64,000 nucleotides of DNA from NCBI RefSeq assembly GCF_008933165.1, contig NZ_WBVQ01000001.1, forward strand, positions 1,116,001 through 1,180,000. Direction: 5' to 3'. The notes under the pieces were generated by a model. That model was not told the origin of the DNA, searched no databases, and saw only the letters and a program-made list of their open reading frames with translations. Below, piece after piece: positions 50,248-58,695 of the stretch. The translations under genes and the position numbers were made by a program. The DNA is from Phaeocystidibacter marisrubri (GTDB lineage: Bacteria; Bacteroidota; Bacteroidia; Flavobacteriales; Schleiferiaceae). Numbering within the stretch: position 1 is the first letter of the stretch; every line of letters begins with the position of its first letter.

Positions 50248-52401
50248 TTATCGAACAATATTCATCTCCTCTACAAGATGCCCTGCTCCGGCATATACAT
50301 CTACTACCCAGAGTACATAACGAATGTCTACCATGATGTTTCTACAAATGCTCGGATCGAAGTAAACATCGCTCATTGTGCCTTCCCAAACACGGTCGAA
50401 GTTCAACCCAATCAACTCCCCTTTTCCATTGAGTGCTGGCGAACCTGAGTTCCCCCCCGAAGTGTGATTGGAAGCAATGAAACAAACTGGAAGCTGTCCG
50501 TTTTCCGCGGCATACTGTCCGTAATTGTTTTCATTGTAAAGCTCAAGTACTCTCTCTGGAAGATCGAATTCATAATCTCCAGGAACGTACTTGGCGATTA
50601 CGCCGTCTAAGTAGGTATGAGTCTTGTAGCTCACTGCGTCGGCTGGACGATAACCCTCAACTTGACCATAAGTAATACGCATGGTACTGTTGGCATCTGG
50701 ATAGAGATTCTCCGCATCTCCAACAAGCATTTGGGCCGCCATGAATTCCTTTTGCAATTCATCAATTTGAGCTTGATAGGCATTGGCAATAGGAGCTACT
50801 TGGGTGATATAGTGATCAAATGCACTCTTCATGGCTCCATAGATCTCACTGTTGTAAATCTCATATGCCAAACTCACTGGATCGTTCTCCAAGGCATCCA
50901 AAACCCTCTTACTCTGAGATGGGCGCAATACCATATCTGCGGTATACCATGTTGAAACATCAGCGCGCATTCCATTCTCTCCAGAAACGAGTTTTGCTTC
51001 TAATGGAGCACCTGCATTTGAAGACATCAACCAATGGGTGATGAGCGAAGTCGCTACAGAGCTGTCCACTGAAGCGTTGTAATCTTTATAGAAGCTAGAA
51101 AGAGATCCCAATAACTTAGCGGCATTCTCCTCAATACCTGCTGTATCCCCCTCCTCGGCTAGATCTACCCATGCGTGCATGCTCCAAAGTTGACGAAAGG
51201 CTTCAATTCCTCTATATCCAATTTCAATGAACTGATCTCGTTGAATAAAGGCATCCAAAGCCTGTACGTAGAGTTTCTCAAGTTGAGGTAGAACATGACC
51301 ATACTGTTTCCAGTGATTCGCATCTTTAGAAAGCTGGTATTGAATCATAATTTCAGCAATGCGAATGGAATCAGTTCCATGTGTGCGCTGAATTCCTTCA
51401 ACCTGACCAATCCACTTTTTCCAAGCGTTCGCCGTTCCGGCATACTTGGAAGCGTATTGAATTTTAATGGCCTCATCAGCACGCATGTATTTTCCGGTTT
51501 CCTCTAAGATGATATCACGAATGGCAATCTTATTCGGATTCAACACATCCACCATTTGCTCTACGGCAATAGCAGGCAAGTATTCCTCGGTTCTACCTGG
51601 AAAGCCATATACCATGGTAAAGTCGCCAGGTTTTGTTCCGGCAAGTGAAACCGCAAGACTGCGGAATGGCTTAAAAGGAACATTGCTCTCGCTGTAATCC
51701 GCTGGATTATTGTTCACATCAGCATAAATGCGAAACATGCTAAAATCGCCAGTATGACGCGGCCACACCCAGTTGTCGGTATCGGCACCATACTTACCAA
51801 TGCTGCTAGGAGGAGCTCCTACCAAACGTACATCGGTGTAGCGCACAGAAGCGATAATGATGAATTGATTTCCGTAGAAAATCTCTTTGATTTCGTATTC
51901 ATAATCATTGCGTGATTTGTGATCGGAGATCAAAGACTCGGCATTTGCGCGAAGTACAGCCGACTTCTCTTCATCCGTAAGATCATTGGTCACGCCCATC
52001 AACATATGAGGAGTTACATCTTCGATGTACTTCACGAATCGAACAAAAAGTCCGTCGTTTGGCAATTCTTGAGAGCGATCCATCGCCCAATATCCATCTC
52101 TCAAATAGTTGTTTTCAACGCTGGAATGAGATTGAATGGCACTGTAACCACAGTGATGATTCGTCAATACTAATCCTTCATCAGAGATGATCTCACCCGT
52201 ACAAAATCCACCAAAGCTCACAATGGCATCCTTCAAGCTGCCGTTGTTCACACTGTAAATATCTTCGGCGGATAATTGTAGGCCTTTGGCTTGCATATCG
52301 CCTTCACGACCCATCAGCATATACGGCAACCACATGCCCTCAGTCGCGCTAGCAACCGCAGAAAGCAGCATCGCCGCAAGAACGATTTGAAATCTCTTCA
52401 T
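50248..52401 (-). CDS. S46 family dipeptidyl-peptidase, DPP11 type
   Basis: A 717-residue periplasmic serine peptidase that removes N-terminal dipeptides, supplying amino acids to asaccharolytic cells. Signal peptide at 1-19. The catalytic His is in LTNHHCGYSA, the Asp in the KYGADTDNWVWPRHTGDFS region, and the Ser in GGNSGSPALN. Eighteen residues after the Ser is Arg (NFDR), the position occupied by Arg673 in Porphyromonas DPP11 and by Gly in DPP7. Arg predicts preference for Asp or Glu at the second residue of the substrate. Single gene, diverging from the TlpA lipoprotein gene. Confidence 0.93.
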   Translation of the reverse strand: MKRFQIVLAAMLLSAVASATEGMWLPYMLMGREGDMQAKGLQLSAEDIYSVNNGSLKDAIVSFGGFCTGEIISDEGLVLTNHHCGYSAIQSHSSVENNYLRDGYWAMDRSQELPNDGLFVRFVKYIEDVTPHMLMGVTNDLTDEEKSAVLRANAESLISDHKSRNDYEYEIKEIFYGNQFIIIASVRYTDVRLVGAPPSSIGKYGADTDNWVWPRHTGDFSMFRIYADVNNNPADYSESNVPFKPFRSLAVSLAGTKPGDFTMVYGFPGRTEEYLPAIAVEQMVDVLNPNKIAIRDIILEETGKYMRADEAIKIQYASKYAGTANAWKKWIGQVEGIQRTHGTDSIRIAEIMIQYQLSKDANHWKQYGHVLPQLEKLYVQALDAFIQRDQFIEIGYRGIEAFRQLWSMHAWVDLAEEGDTAGIEENAAKLLGSLSSFYKDYNASVDSSVATSLITHWLMSSNAGAPLEAKLVSGENGMRADVSTWYTADMVLRPSQSKRVLDALENDPVSLAYEIYNSEIYGAMKSAFDHYITQVAPIANAYQAQIDELQKEFMAAQMLVGDAENLYPDANSTMRITYGQVEGYRPADAVSYKTHTYLDGVIAKYVPGDYEFDLPERVLELYNENNYGQYAAENGQLPVCFIASNHTSGGNSGSPALNGKGELIGLNFDRVWEGTMSDVYFDPSICRNIMVDIRYVLWVVDVYAGAGHLVEEMNIVR

Positions 52402-52443
52402 GGTACTTTTTTATAGTTGGAAGTGTACAAAGATACACGGGCG

Positions 52444-52475
52444 TTTGTGTGACGAAAGAATCACGCCTATTTTTG
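52444..52475 (+). promoter_or_regulatory. Bacteroidota-type promoter of the TlpA lipoprotein gene
   Basis: TTTG (52444-52447), 20 bases, then TATTTTTG (52468-52475), a perfect TAnnTTTG. ATG 52493 lies 17 bases downstream. Confidence 0.6.
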
Positions 52476-52492
52476 GTGTAAATACACTCGAA

Positions 52493-53593
52493 ATGAAAAA
52501 ATTAATAGCACTTCCGATTCTCGCTTTTGCTGTGGCTTGTTCAACTGGTCCGCAGAAAGTTGAGAATGGATTAAATGTAGATCTTACTTTCGAAGGCATT
52601 TCCGATCAAACGGTGAAGCTTGTAGAATCAACAGATACCGGTATTCACGTCATCGATTCATCGTACATCAGAATGGGTGCGGTCTCTTTTTACACCGCTG
52701 CACTTGAATCTCCGCGTGCTGTATTTGTGAAGTTTGATTCCATCCGAAAGCCGGTTTACCTCTTCCTCGATAAAGGCGATATCACCATAAACGTTACGGG
52801 ATCTGCCGATGAGTATGAATACACGGTGGCAGGCGGAAGTCATTCTGAGGCTTTTTCATCCTATCAAGCGGCTAAGAAGGAGTTCAGCATGGAGATGAAT
52901 AAGTTGCGCAGCGCTTATGAAGAAGCGCAATCGATTGGAGATTCTATAACCATCATTCATCTTTCTGAACAAGCTGATGCCCTCTATGAAAAGAACAAGC
53001 GAAATATGGCCGATATCGCAAAGGGAGCGGGTGCCTTCGGTGCTCAGATCGCTTTGAACGAGCTGTACGATGCAGATCCAATGTTGTTAGACAGTATCTA
53101 TGCTAATATTCCTGCAATGTACGGTAAGGCACAAGCCGTAAGCGAGTTGAAGAACCGCATTGAAACGCTAAACCGCGTTGCCATTGGTGAGCCTTACGTA
53201 GACTTTGCTCAGAATGACACCACGGGTAAGCCGATGTACTTGAGCGAGAATTTGGGAAGATATACACTCATTGACTTCTGGGCATCTTGGTGTGGACCTT
53301 GTAGAGCTGAAAACCCAAATGTAGTAGCCGCTTACAACAAGCACAAGGATAATGGTTTCACAGTTATTGGTGTTTCTCTCGATGAGAATAAAGCAAACTG
53401 GCTAAAAGCCATTGAAGATGACGAACTCACTTGGGCGCATATGAGCGACCTGAAAGGTTGGGGCAATGAAGGCGCAGCTCTTTATGCCGTTCGAGCCATA
53501 CCACAGAATGTAATGATTGACGAGAATGGAATCATTGTCGCCAAGAACCTGAGAGAACAAGAGCTTCAGGACTGGTTAGATTCACATCTATAA
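52493..53593 (+). CDS. TlpA-like thioredoxin lipoprotein with DUF4369 domain
   Basis: A 366-residue exported protein. The lipobox is AFAVAC (Cys about residue 16), so it is lipid-anchored. Residues about 25-130 resemble DUF4369 and the C-terminal 140 residues form a thioredoxin-like TlpA domain with active site WASWCGPCRAENP. It should reduce disulfides of envelope proteins. ATG 52493 is chosen: it gives the lipoprotein signal and follows a promoter. The frame is open to 52400, but the extra residues have no function. Confidence 0.9.
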   Translation: MKKLIALPILAFAVACSTGPQKVENGLNVDLTFEGISDQTVKLVESTDTGIHVIDSSYIRMGAVSFYTAALESPRAVFVKFDSIRKPVYLFLDKGDITINVTGSADEYEYTVAGGSHSEAFSSYQAAKKEFSMEMNKLRSAYEEAQSIGDSITIIHLSEQADALYEKNKRNMADIAKGAGAFGAQIALNELYDADPMLLDSIYANIPAMYGKAQAVSELKNRIETLNRVAIGEPYVDFAQNDTTGKPMYLSENLGRYTLIDFWASWCGPCRAENPNVVAAYNKHKDNGFTVIGVSLDENKANWLKAIEDDELTWAHMSDLKGWGNEGAALYAVRAIPQNVMIDENGIIVAKNLREQELQDWLDSHL

Positions 53594-53601
53594 GCATTGA
53601 A

Positions 53602-53633
53602 AAGCGAATCGAAAGGTTCGCTTTTTTTTTTTT
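53602..53633. terminator. Terminator between convergent genes
   Basis: AAGCGAA (53602-53608) pairs with TTCGCTT (53617-53623), followed by a run of about twelve Ts on the plus strand. Confidence 0.85.
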
Positions 53634-53641
53634 GCAATTGC

Positions 53642-55693
53642 TCACACCACACCTTCTCTTTTCCGTATCACCCATTCGGCAACAAACAGAAGAAGTAAAA
53701 TGGCGTAAGGCCACCAAAGTTTGAGCAGACTTTCTGTCTTCACCGTTTCGTGGAGTAAAGTCGGTGGAACTTCATTCTCCAATTGATCGACTAATACATC
53801 TCTGTTTTCATAGGTCACGAATTGACCTTGAGAGCTGTTGCTCAATGCCGCTAATTCATTGAACCGTGCACGAGTATCTACAAACTCGAGTTTCAAATCT
53901 CTCACATTGAATTCACCGTTCTTCACGAGAGTTTCATCCCCCAACTGTGCCGTAAGCGTGTACTTGTAAGTACCATTTTGAAGATCGGCAAGCTCCGTAG
54001 AATAACGGCCCAAGCCACTTGGAATCAACTCTTTTTCAAAAGCCTCTCCTCCTACTTTTCTCACTTTGAGCGTCAATTTCGCTCCATTGTAGGGTTGCAA
54101 TGCTGCATCCTTTGGGAAAGCAAATAGGTGAAGTAGTTCGCCTGTATTGATTTGGCTAGGGTGCTCAACAATTAAGCGGTCGGCTCCAGGTTTAGTCAAT
54201 AACCATCGGAAATACTGAGATATAAAGGAATCATAAGGATCTGTTGAGCCAAAGCTCGAATAGGTATATGATCTCAATCTCCACCAGCCTTCACCATTCA
54301 TCCATCCCAAACGTTGATTTCCGAGTTCAGCAATTGCCACAACTGGAGTATTGGTCTTTACCCTTCCCACGTTGCCATACAGTGCGGCAGTCCACATCCC
54401 TCCTGCATTCTCTCCATGCATTTCCGATGAAAGCGGTGGGAAATTAGATAGTTCTTTTACCCAATCTTCTTCTACTTGGAAGGCGGCAAATCCAGAAGCT
54501 GATCGAGGGTGTAGATCAGATGCTCTGTCCATAAGTGGAAAGTCATCAAACACGTCTGACAGTGCTCTCCAGTTGTAATAAGGATGCGAATCATCGGTTA
54601 CCAATACCACCGATTGTCCTTGTTCCACGATGCGCTGCCAGTCACTTTCAGAAGGGCGAACCCTATGGAACACTATTAAATCAGCTGAGGCGAGGTTCTC
54701 CATCTCTAATGCCGATTTTCGGATCAGTTGAACTTCGTACGACGGATCGGCTAGCAGAGGAAGTCTCAATGCGGAAATGTCGGGGTGAGGAGCATCGTAA
54801 ACAATGACAATAACTCGCTCATTCTCTATCACTTCCAGCGTTGCAAAACCTCTGTTATTCTCGGTATTCCTCTCTCTTGCATCGATTTTTGCGCGAATCT
54901 CATAGTTGTGTATTCCTATGCTATCTGCCTGAATCTGGAAAACGGCATTACCCGAACCTCTGTTGATAGGTACACGCTGAATATCGATGCGCTTGCCCGA
55001 CTGAAAAAGCTCAACTTCAACCTGAGCGTTTGGCAAGCCAGAGGTTTCAATATCGGCATAGATAGGTGTCGTATTTCCTTTAAACGCAACTCTGTTTGCT
55101 CTAACTTTAACAACTTGAATATCTGGATAATAACTAGAGTCGCCTAAAGCTATAATATGAATAGGTACTCTTGGCGATCGAATGCTAGAAAGTGGAGAGC
55201 CTACATTCACAATTCCATCTGAAGCAAGAATCACACCTGCCACATTCCTACCTTCTGCTCGGCTTAACGCATCCGAAAGGGCATTGCCGATCGCGGATTT
55301 ATCCGCATCAAATTGTACCTCTCCAGAACTCAAGTCGGAACCTATGTTGAATTCAGCAACGTCGTACTTTTCTTTTAGTTGAGAAAGACTCGACTTCACC
55401 CATGGCAAATATTGGCTTGTGTACTCAGTGGAGTCAGCACTAGCCAATATTGATTGTGAATCATCTTGAAGCCACAACAAAAGTGGACGCTCTTCTTCAA
55501 CTGTAGATTCAGTAATGATAGGCTCTAACAGGAGAATACCCAGAAAGGTCAAGCTTAAAAAGCGCAGAGCCGGTAGGAGAATAGAATACGGTCGGTCAAA
55601 GCCTGATCTGCGATAAGCAAAAAAGGTGGCCGCGAAGGCCACCCCAATAATCAATATGATCAGTCCAAATGCGTATGGTACGGTAAACGTCAT
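53642..55693 (-). CDS. Membrane protein with VWA-like domain
   Basis: A 683-residue protein with two N-terminal transmembrane helices (about 8-28 and 38-58) and one near the C-terminus (about 660-675). Between them is a large extracytoplasmic region whose first part resembles a von Willebrand A domain (LLLWLQDDSQSIL, then GVILASDGIVNVGSP), followed by beta-sandwich segments. Such proteins occur in Bacteroidota near BatA/BatB-type genes, but none is adjacent. ATG 55693 follows the fabG stop by one base; an earlier in-frame ATG lies within fabG. Function is unknown. Confidence 0.78.
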   Translation of the reverse strand: MTFTVPYAFGLIILIIGVAFAATFFAYRRSGFDRPYSILLPALRFLSLTFLGILLLEPIITESTVEEERPLLLWLQDDSQSILASADSTEYTSQYLPWVKSSLSQLKEKYDVAEFNIGSDLSSGEVQFDADKSAIGNALSDALSRAEGRNVAGVILASDGIVNVGSPLSSIRSPRVPIHIIALGDSSYYPDIQVVKVRANRVAFKGNTTPIYADIETSGLPNAQVEVELFQSGKRIDIQRVPINRGSGNAVFQIQADSIGIHNYEIRAKIDARERNTENNRGFATLEVIENERVIVIVYDAPHPDISALRLPLLADPSYEVQLIRKSALEMENLASADLIVFHRVRPSESDWQRIVEQGQSVVLVTDDSHPYYNWRALSDVFDDFPLMDRASDLHPRSASGFAAFQVEEDWVKELSNFPPLSSEMHGENAGGMWTAALYGNVGRVKTNTPVVAIAELGNQRLGWMNGEGWWRLRSYTYSSFGSTDPYDSFISQYFRWLLTKPGADRLIVEHPSQINTGELLHLFAFPKDAALQPYNGAKLTLKVRKVGGEAFEKELIPSGLGRYSTELADLQNGTYKYTLTAQLGDETLVKNGEFNVRDLKLEFVDTRARFNELAALSNSSQGQFVTYENRDVLVDQLENEVPPTLLHETVKTESLLKLWWPYAILLLLFVAEWVIRKREGVV

Positions 55694-55694
55694 A

Positions 55695-56441
55695 TCAGGT
55701 AAGCATACCTCCATCCACGTTCAACACCTGACCAGTAATGTAAGCTGACATGTCTGAAGCCAAGAAAACACAAGCGTTTGCTACATCTTCAGGAGATCCA
55801 CCGCGCTTCAAAGGAATCGCATCTCTCCAGCCTTGAACTGTACTTTCATCAAGAACAGCTGTCATTTCAGTTTCGATAAAACCCGGTGCGATTGCATTGC
55901 AACGGATGTTACGTGAACCAAGCTCCAACGCAATAGACTTCGTGAAGCCGATTGCTCCTGCTTTTGAAGCAGCGTAATTGGCCTGACCCGCATTTCCTTT
56001 CACACCTACTACAGAGCTGATGTTGATGATGCTGCCACTTCTCTGCTTTAAGAAAGTGCGTTGAACCGCTTTCGTCATGTTGAAAACAGAGTTCAAGTTA
56101 ACGCGGAGAACTTCGTTGAAATCGTCCTCACTCATTCGCATGAGTAGATTATCTCTAGTGATACCCGCATTGTTTACCACGATATCAATCTGACCAAAGT
56201 CAGCCATCACGTCGGCAACCAATTTTTCAGCTTGTTCCATGTCGGATGCATCACTGCGATACCCCTTCACTTTTACATCACCTCCGGAGAGTTCATCTTC
56301 AACTGCCTTTCCCTTCTCTACAGAAGATAGAAAGGTAAATGCAACGTTACAGCCTTGCTGAACGAATGCTTCAGCGATACCGCGACCAATTCCTTTGGAT
56401 GCGCCAGTAATAATTGCTGTTTTTCCTTCTAGGATTTTCAT
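55695..56441 (-). CDS. fabG: 3-oxoacyl-[ACP] reductase
   Basis: A 248-residue SDR that reduces 3-oxoacyl-ACP with NADPH in fatty-acid elongation. Motifs seen are TGASKGIG (residue 12 onward), NNAGITRDNLLMRM, the Ser in NISSVVGVKGNAGQ and YAASKAG (Tyr-x-x-x-Lys), and the tail GQVLNVDGGM. These are hallmarks of FabG. ATG 56441 (MKILEGK) is chosen over upstream in-frame codons without homology. It lies 65 bases after the SPOR-like gene and one base before the VWA-like gene on the same strand. No other fab genes are near. Confidence 0.93.
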   Translation of the reverse strand: MKILEGKTAIITGASKGIGRGIAEAFVQQGCNVAFTFLSSVEKGKAVEDELSGGDVKVKGYRSDASDMEQAEKLVADVMADFGQIDIVVNNAGITRDNLLMRMSEDDFNEVLRVNLNSVFNMTKAVQRTFLKQRSGSIINISSVVGVKGNAGQANYAASKAGAIGFTKSIALELGSRNIRCNAIAPGFIETEMTAVLDESTVQGWRDAIPLKRGGSPEDVANACVFLASDMSAYITGQVLNVDGGMLT

Positions 56442-56506
56442 GAGTATATATTGAGAACGTTGAGCGACAAAAATAAGGATACCTAGCTGATGGCAAAGCC
56501 TCAACC

Positions 56507-57058
56507 CTATTCCATTTCCTTACTGTCTGATTCTGTGGACGATTCACTTTTAATGGCTTTCATCAGGCCTATGGCTTCTCCATCCTTATAAGCAGTAATG
56601 TAGGCGAAGTCAAGCCCCAAATCCACCACCTTCTCTTGAAACTCTTGCGCCTGATTAAAGCGAACGAATTTCCCGAGAGTGATGCGTTGCAGACTATCGT
56701 TTTTAAAGAGGTAAACACTTTCAAGGTCAGCTTGATAAGGACTTAGATCAAACTCCTTAAACGCTCCAATCTGAACGTGATAAGCAATCCCTGAATCCGG
56801 AATAGCATGCCAATCGTCCAGTCCCGTTTTGGTCACAATGGGGATGTGTTCAAATGGATCTTTGGGTTGAGTGAAAAAGTGAGTGTACACGCCAAAGCCT
56901 GCAGCGAGAAGAAAGAGAACAATGAATACGAGGCCAACGGGCTTCCACGGATTTGAAGTGGTTTGAGCTTCTTCCAAATCGCCCAATTGCTGACGTAAAG
57001 CGAGGTTATCTGCCTCGAGTTTGTCAATTTTTTCCTGCGTTTCTCTTGATACGAACAT
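56507..57058 (-). CDS. SPOR-like domain membrane protein
   Basis: A 183-residue protein. Residues 1-33 are a coiled coil (TQEKIDKLEADNLALRQQL), 40-58 a transmembrane helix, and about 90-165 a SPOR-like domain (YHVQIGAFKEFDLSPYQ, then ITLGKFVRFNQAQEFQEKV). SPOR domains bind denuded glycan strands at division sites. Domain assignment rests on pattern only. Precedes fabG by 65 bases on the same strand. Confidence 0.78.
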   Translation of the reverse strand: MFVSRETQEKIDKLEADNLALRQQLGDLEEAQTTSNPWKPVGLVFIVLFLLAAGFGVYTHFFTQPKDPFEHIPIVTKTGLDDWHAIPDSGIAYHVQIGAFKEFDLSPYQADLESVYLFKNDSLQRITLGKFVRFNQAQEFQEKVVDLGLDFAYITAYKDGEAIGLMKAIKSESSTESDSKEME

Positions 57059-57078
57059 AGTTATCTTGGCTATTCAAA

Positions 57079-57086
57079 CAAAGATA
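57079..57086 (-). promoter_or_regulatory. Possible -7 element of the SPOR-like gene
   Basis: The minus strand reads TATCTTTG, 20 bases before the start at 57058. The -33 position is TTT, not TTG. Confidence 0.4.
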
Positions 57087-57303
57087 GTATTCTAACTGAG
57101 GTAGAAAAGGAGAATTTCAGCACCGCTTTCGCTCCTGAATGCGCCATTGTCATCCGATTTTAGGTGAAGATCAGTGTTGGGATGAGGCTTAATTGGGCCG
57201 TTTTTGCTAACCTATTGATGTCGAAGATGAAAGCTCAGCCTAGGTTAATTCAAGAAAAACAAAAATTAACCGTCACTTCATGTTAAGTGGACACATATTC
57301 TTA

Positions 57304-57311
57304 TACCTTTG
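57304..57311 (+). promoter_or_regulatory. Possible -7 element of the RNA-binding protein gene
   Basis: TACCTTTG lies 26 bases before ATG 57338 and matches TAnnTTTG. No TTG at the usual -33 position. Confidence 0.4.
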
Positions 57312-57337
57312 GTGCTCACATTTTTTGTTTTAGTTCT

Positions 57338-57607
57338 ATGAACATTTTTATTGGAAACCTCTCTTATCACATGAAAGACGAGGAATTGGCGGATCTCTTC
57401 GCCCAGTACGGAGACGTTGAGTCTGCTCGCATTATCAAAGACCGTGAAACCGGTCGTAGTAAAGGTTTTGCCTTCGTGGTTATGCCTAACGACGATGATG
57501 CTAACTCTGCTATTGAATCACTTAACGGACATGACGTTAACGGTCGCCCGATTCGAGTGAATCAGGCTATCGAGAAAGAACGTAGCGAACGCCGTCCGCG
57601 TTACTAA
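57338..57607 (+). CDS. RRM-domain RNA-binding protein
   Basis: An 89-residue protein consisting of one RNA-recognition motif: RNP2 IFIGNLS at the start and RNP1 KGFAFVVM (residues about 46-53), ending with a basic tail (RSERRPRY). Small RRM proteins of this kind are abundant in Bacteroidota and are thought to act in RNA metabolism. ATG 57338 gives the exact family start. Followed by a strong terminator 24 bases on. Confidence 0.93.
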   Translation: MNIFIGNLSYHMKDEELADLFAQYGDVESARIIKDRETGRSKGFAFVVMPNDDDANSAIESLNGHDVNGRPIRVNQAIEKERSERRPRY

Positions 57608-57631
57608 ATCGATCTTATTCGAAAGAAAGAG

Positions 57632-57656
57632 CGCCCCGCATTGCGGGGCGTTTTTT
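57632..57656 (+). terminator. Intrinsic terminator after the RRM gene
   Basis: CGCCCCGC (57632-57639) pairs with GCGGGGCG (57643-57650), followed by six Ts. Confidence 0.92.
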
Positions 57657-57679
57657 ATTTTGGTAGAAATACTATTCCG

Positions 57680-58051
57680 ATGGCACATCTACCAGCATGG
57701 ATTGAAATCCCTGTAACCGACCTTGATAGAGCAGAGAATTTCTACAGTTCTATAATGGGAATCGAGTTTCGCAGAATCAATCTAGGAAACGGTTTGATCC
57801 TTTCCCTATTCCCCACAAAACCCAACGAAGTGGGCGGAGCGCTTGCCTGTCTTCCCTCCCACTATCACCCTGGAGAAACAGGGCCTCTAGTCTATCTCAA
57901 CACCGAAAGTGTGGAAGCTTGTATCAATTTGGTAGAAGATGCTGGAGGTGTAGTGATCGTTCCCCTCACGCAAATCAGTGAAGAAAGGGGATACATGGCC
58001 GTATTTAGAGACAGTGAAGGAAATCGCGTGGGGATTATGGGAAGCATGTAG
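57680..58051 (+). CDS. VOC family protein (glyoxalase-like)
   Basis: A 123-residue vicinal-oxygen-chelate protein. The pattern WIEIPVTDLDRAENFYSS at the start and GYMAVFRDSEGNRVGI at the end are typical of glyoxalase/bleomycin-resistance folds. ATG 57680 is taken as start because family homology begins there, immediately after the preceding terminator. No metal or substrate can be assigned. Confidence 0.88.
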   Translation: MAHLPAWIEIPVTDLDRAENFYSSIMGIEFRRINLGNGLILSLFPTKPNEVGGALACLPSHYHPGETGPLVYLNTESVEACINLVEDAGGVVIVPLTQISEERGYMAVFRDSEGNRVGIMGSM

Positions 58052-58059
58052 CTATATTC

Positions 58060-58067
58060 TACCTTCG
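58060..58067 (+). promoter_or_regulatory. Weak -7-like element before the TRIC gene
   Basis: TACCTTCG has one mismatch to TAnnTTTG and ends four bases before ATG 58072, the same spacing as at mnmE and the Wzi/RemB-like gene. Confidence 0.25.
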
Positions 58068-58071
58068 CGCT

Positions 58072-58683
58072 ATGTCAACCCAATACATCCTTGAACTTAT
58101 AGGTACGTATTTCTTTGCCATCTCTGGAGCACTCGCGGTGAGCAATGTAGAAAATGACCTATTTGGCGCCAGCTTTACTGGATTTATCACTGCCATTGGT
58201 GGTGGTACACTTCGAGACCTTATTCTCGATTCGCATCCCCTCGTTTGGATTGCTGATTCCATGGTTATGTATGCCATCTTTGCAGGGATTCTAACGGCTA
58301 TCATCTTTTACAAATACGTGATCAAACTGCGTAAAACACTCTTGCTGTTCGACACGATGGGGATTGCACTCTTCACCGTTTTGGGAGTTGAGAAAGCCTT
58401 GCAATTTGGTGTAGGTCATGAAGTTGCAGTGATAATGGGAATATTTTCCGCTGTGATGGGCGGTGTAATTCGCGATACACTGAGCAACATCACCCCAGTA
58501 ATTTTTAAGAAGGAAATTTACGCCAGCGCCTGTATGGTGGGGGCAATTATGTATCTTCTCCTAAATCAGTTCCATGTTGAAAGACAAGTGAACCTTCTTG
58601 CCTCTGCTTCCGTTATTGCTGCTATTCGTCTTTTGGCCATCCGATTTAACCTTTACCTTCCTTCGTTGGGAAGTTGGAAATAA
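58072..58683 (+). CDS. TRIC family cation channel (UPF0126)
   Basis: A 203-residue membrane protein with about seven helices arranged as two repeats of the UPF0126/TRIC motif: FFAISGALAVSNVENDLFGASFTG with GGGTLRDLI, and DTMGIALFTVLGVEKAL with MGGVIRDTL. These proteins form trimeric monovalent cation channels. It begins a row of three plus-strand ion-transport genes, with the next start 12 bases downstream. Confidence 0.9.
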   Translation: MSTQYILELIGTYFFAISGALAVSNVENDLFGASFTGFITAIGGGTLRDLILDSHPLVWIADSMVMYAIFAGILTAIIFYKYVIKLRKTLLLFDTMGIALFTVLGVEKALQFGVGHEVAVIMGIFSAVMGGVIRDTLSNITPVIFKKEIYASACMVGAIMYLLLNQFHVERQVNLLASASVIAAIRLLAIRFNLYLPSLGSWK

Positions 58684-58695
58684 TACCGATACTTC

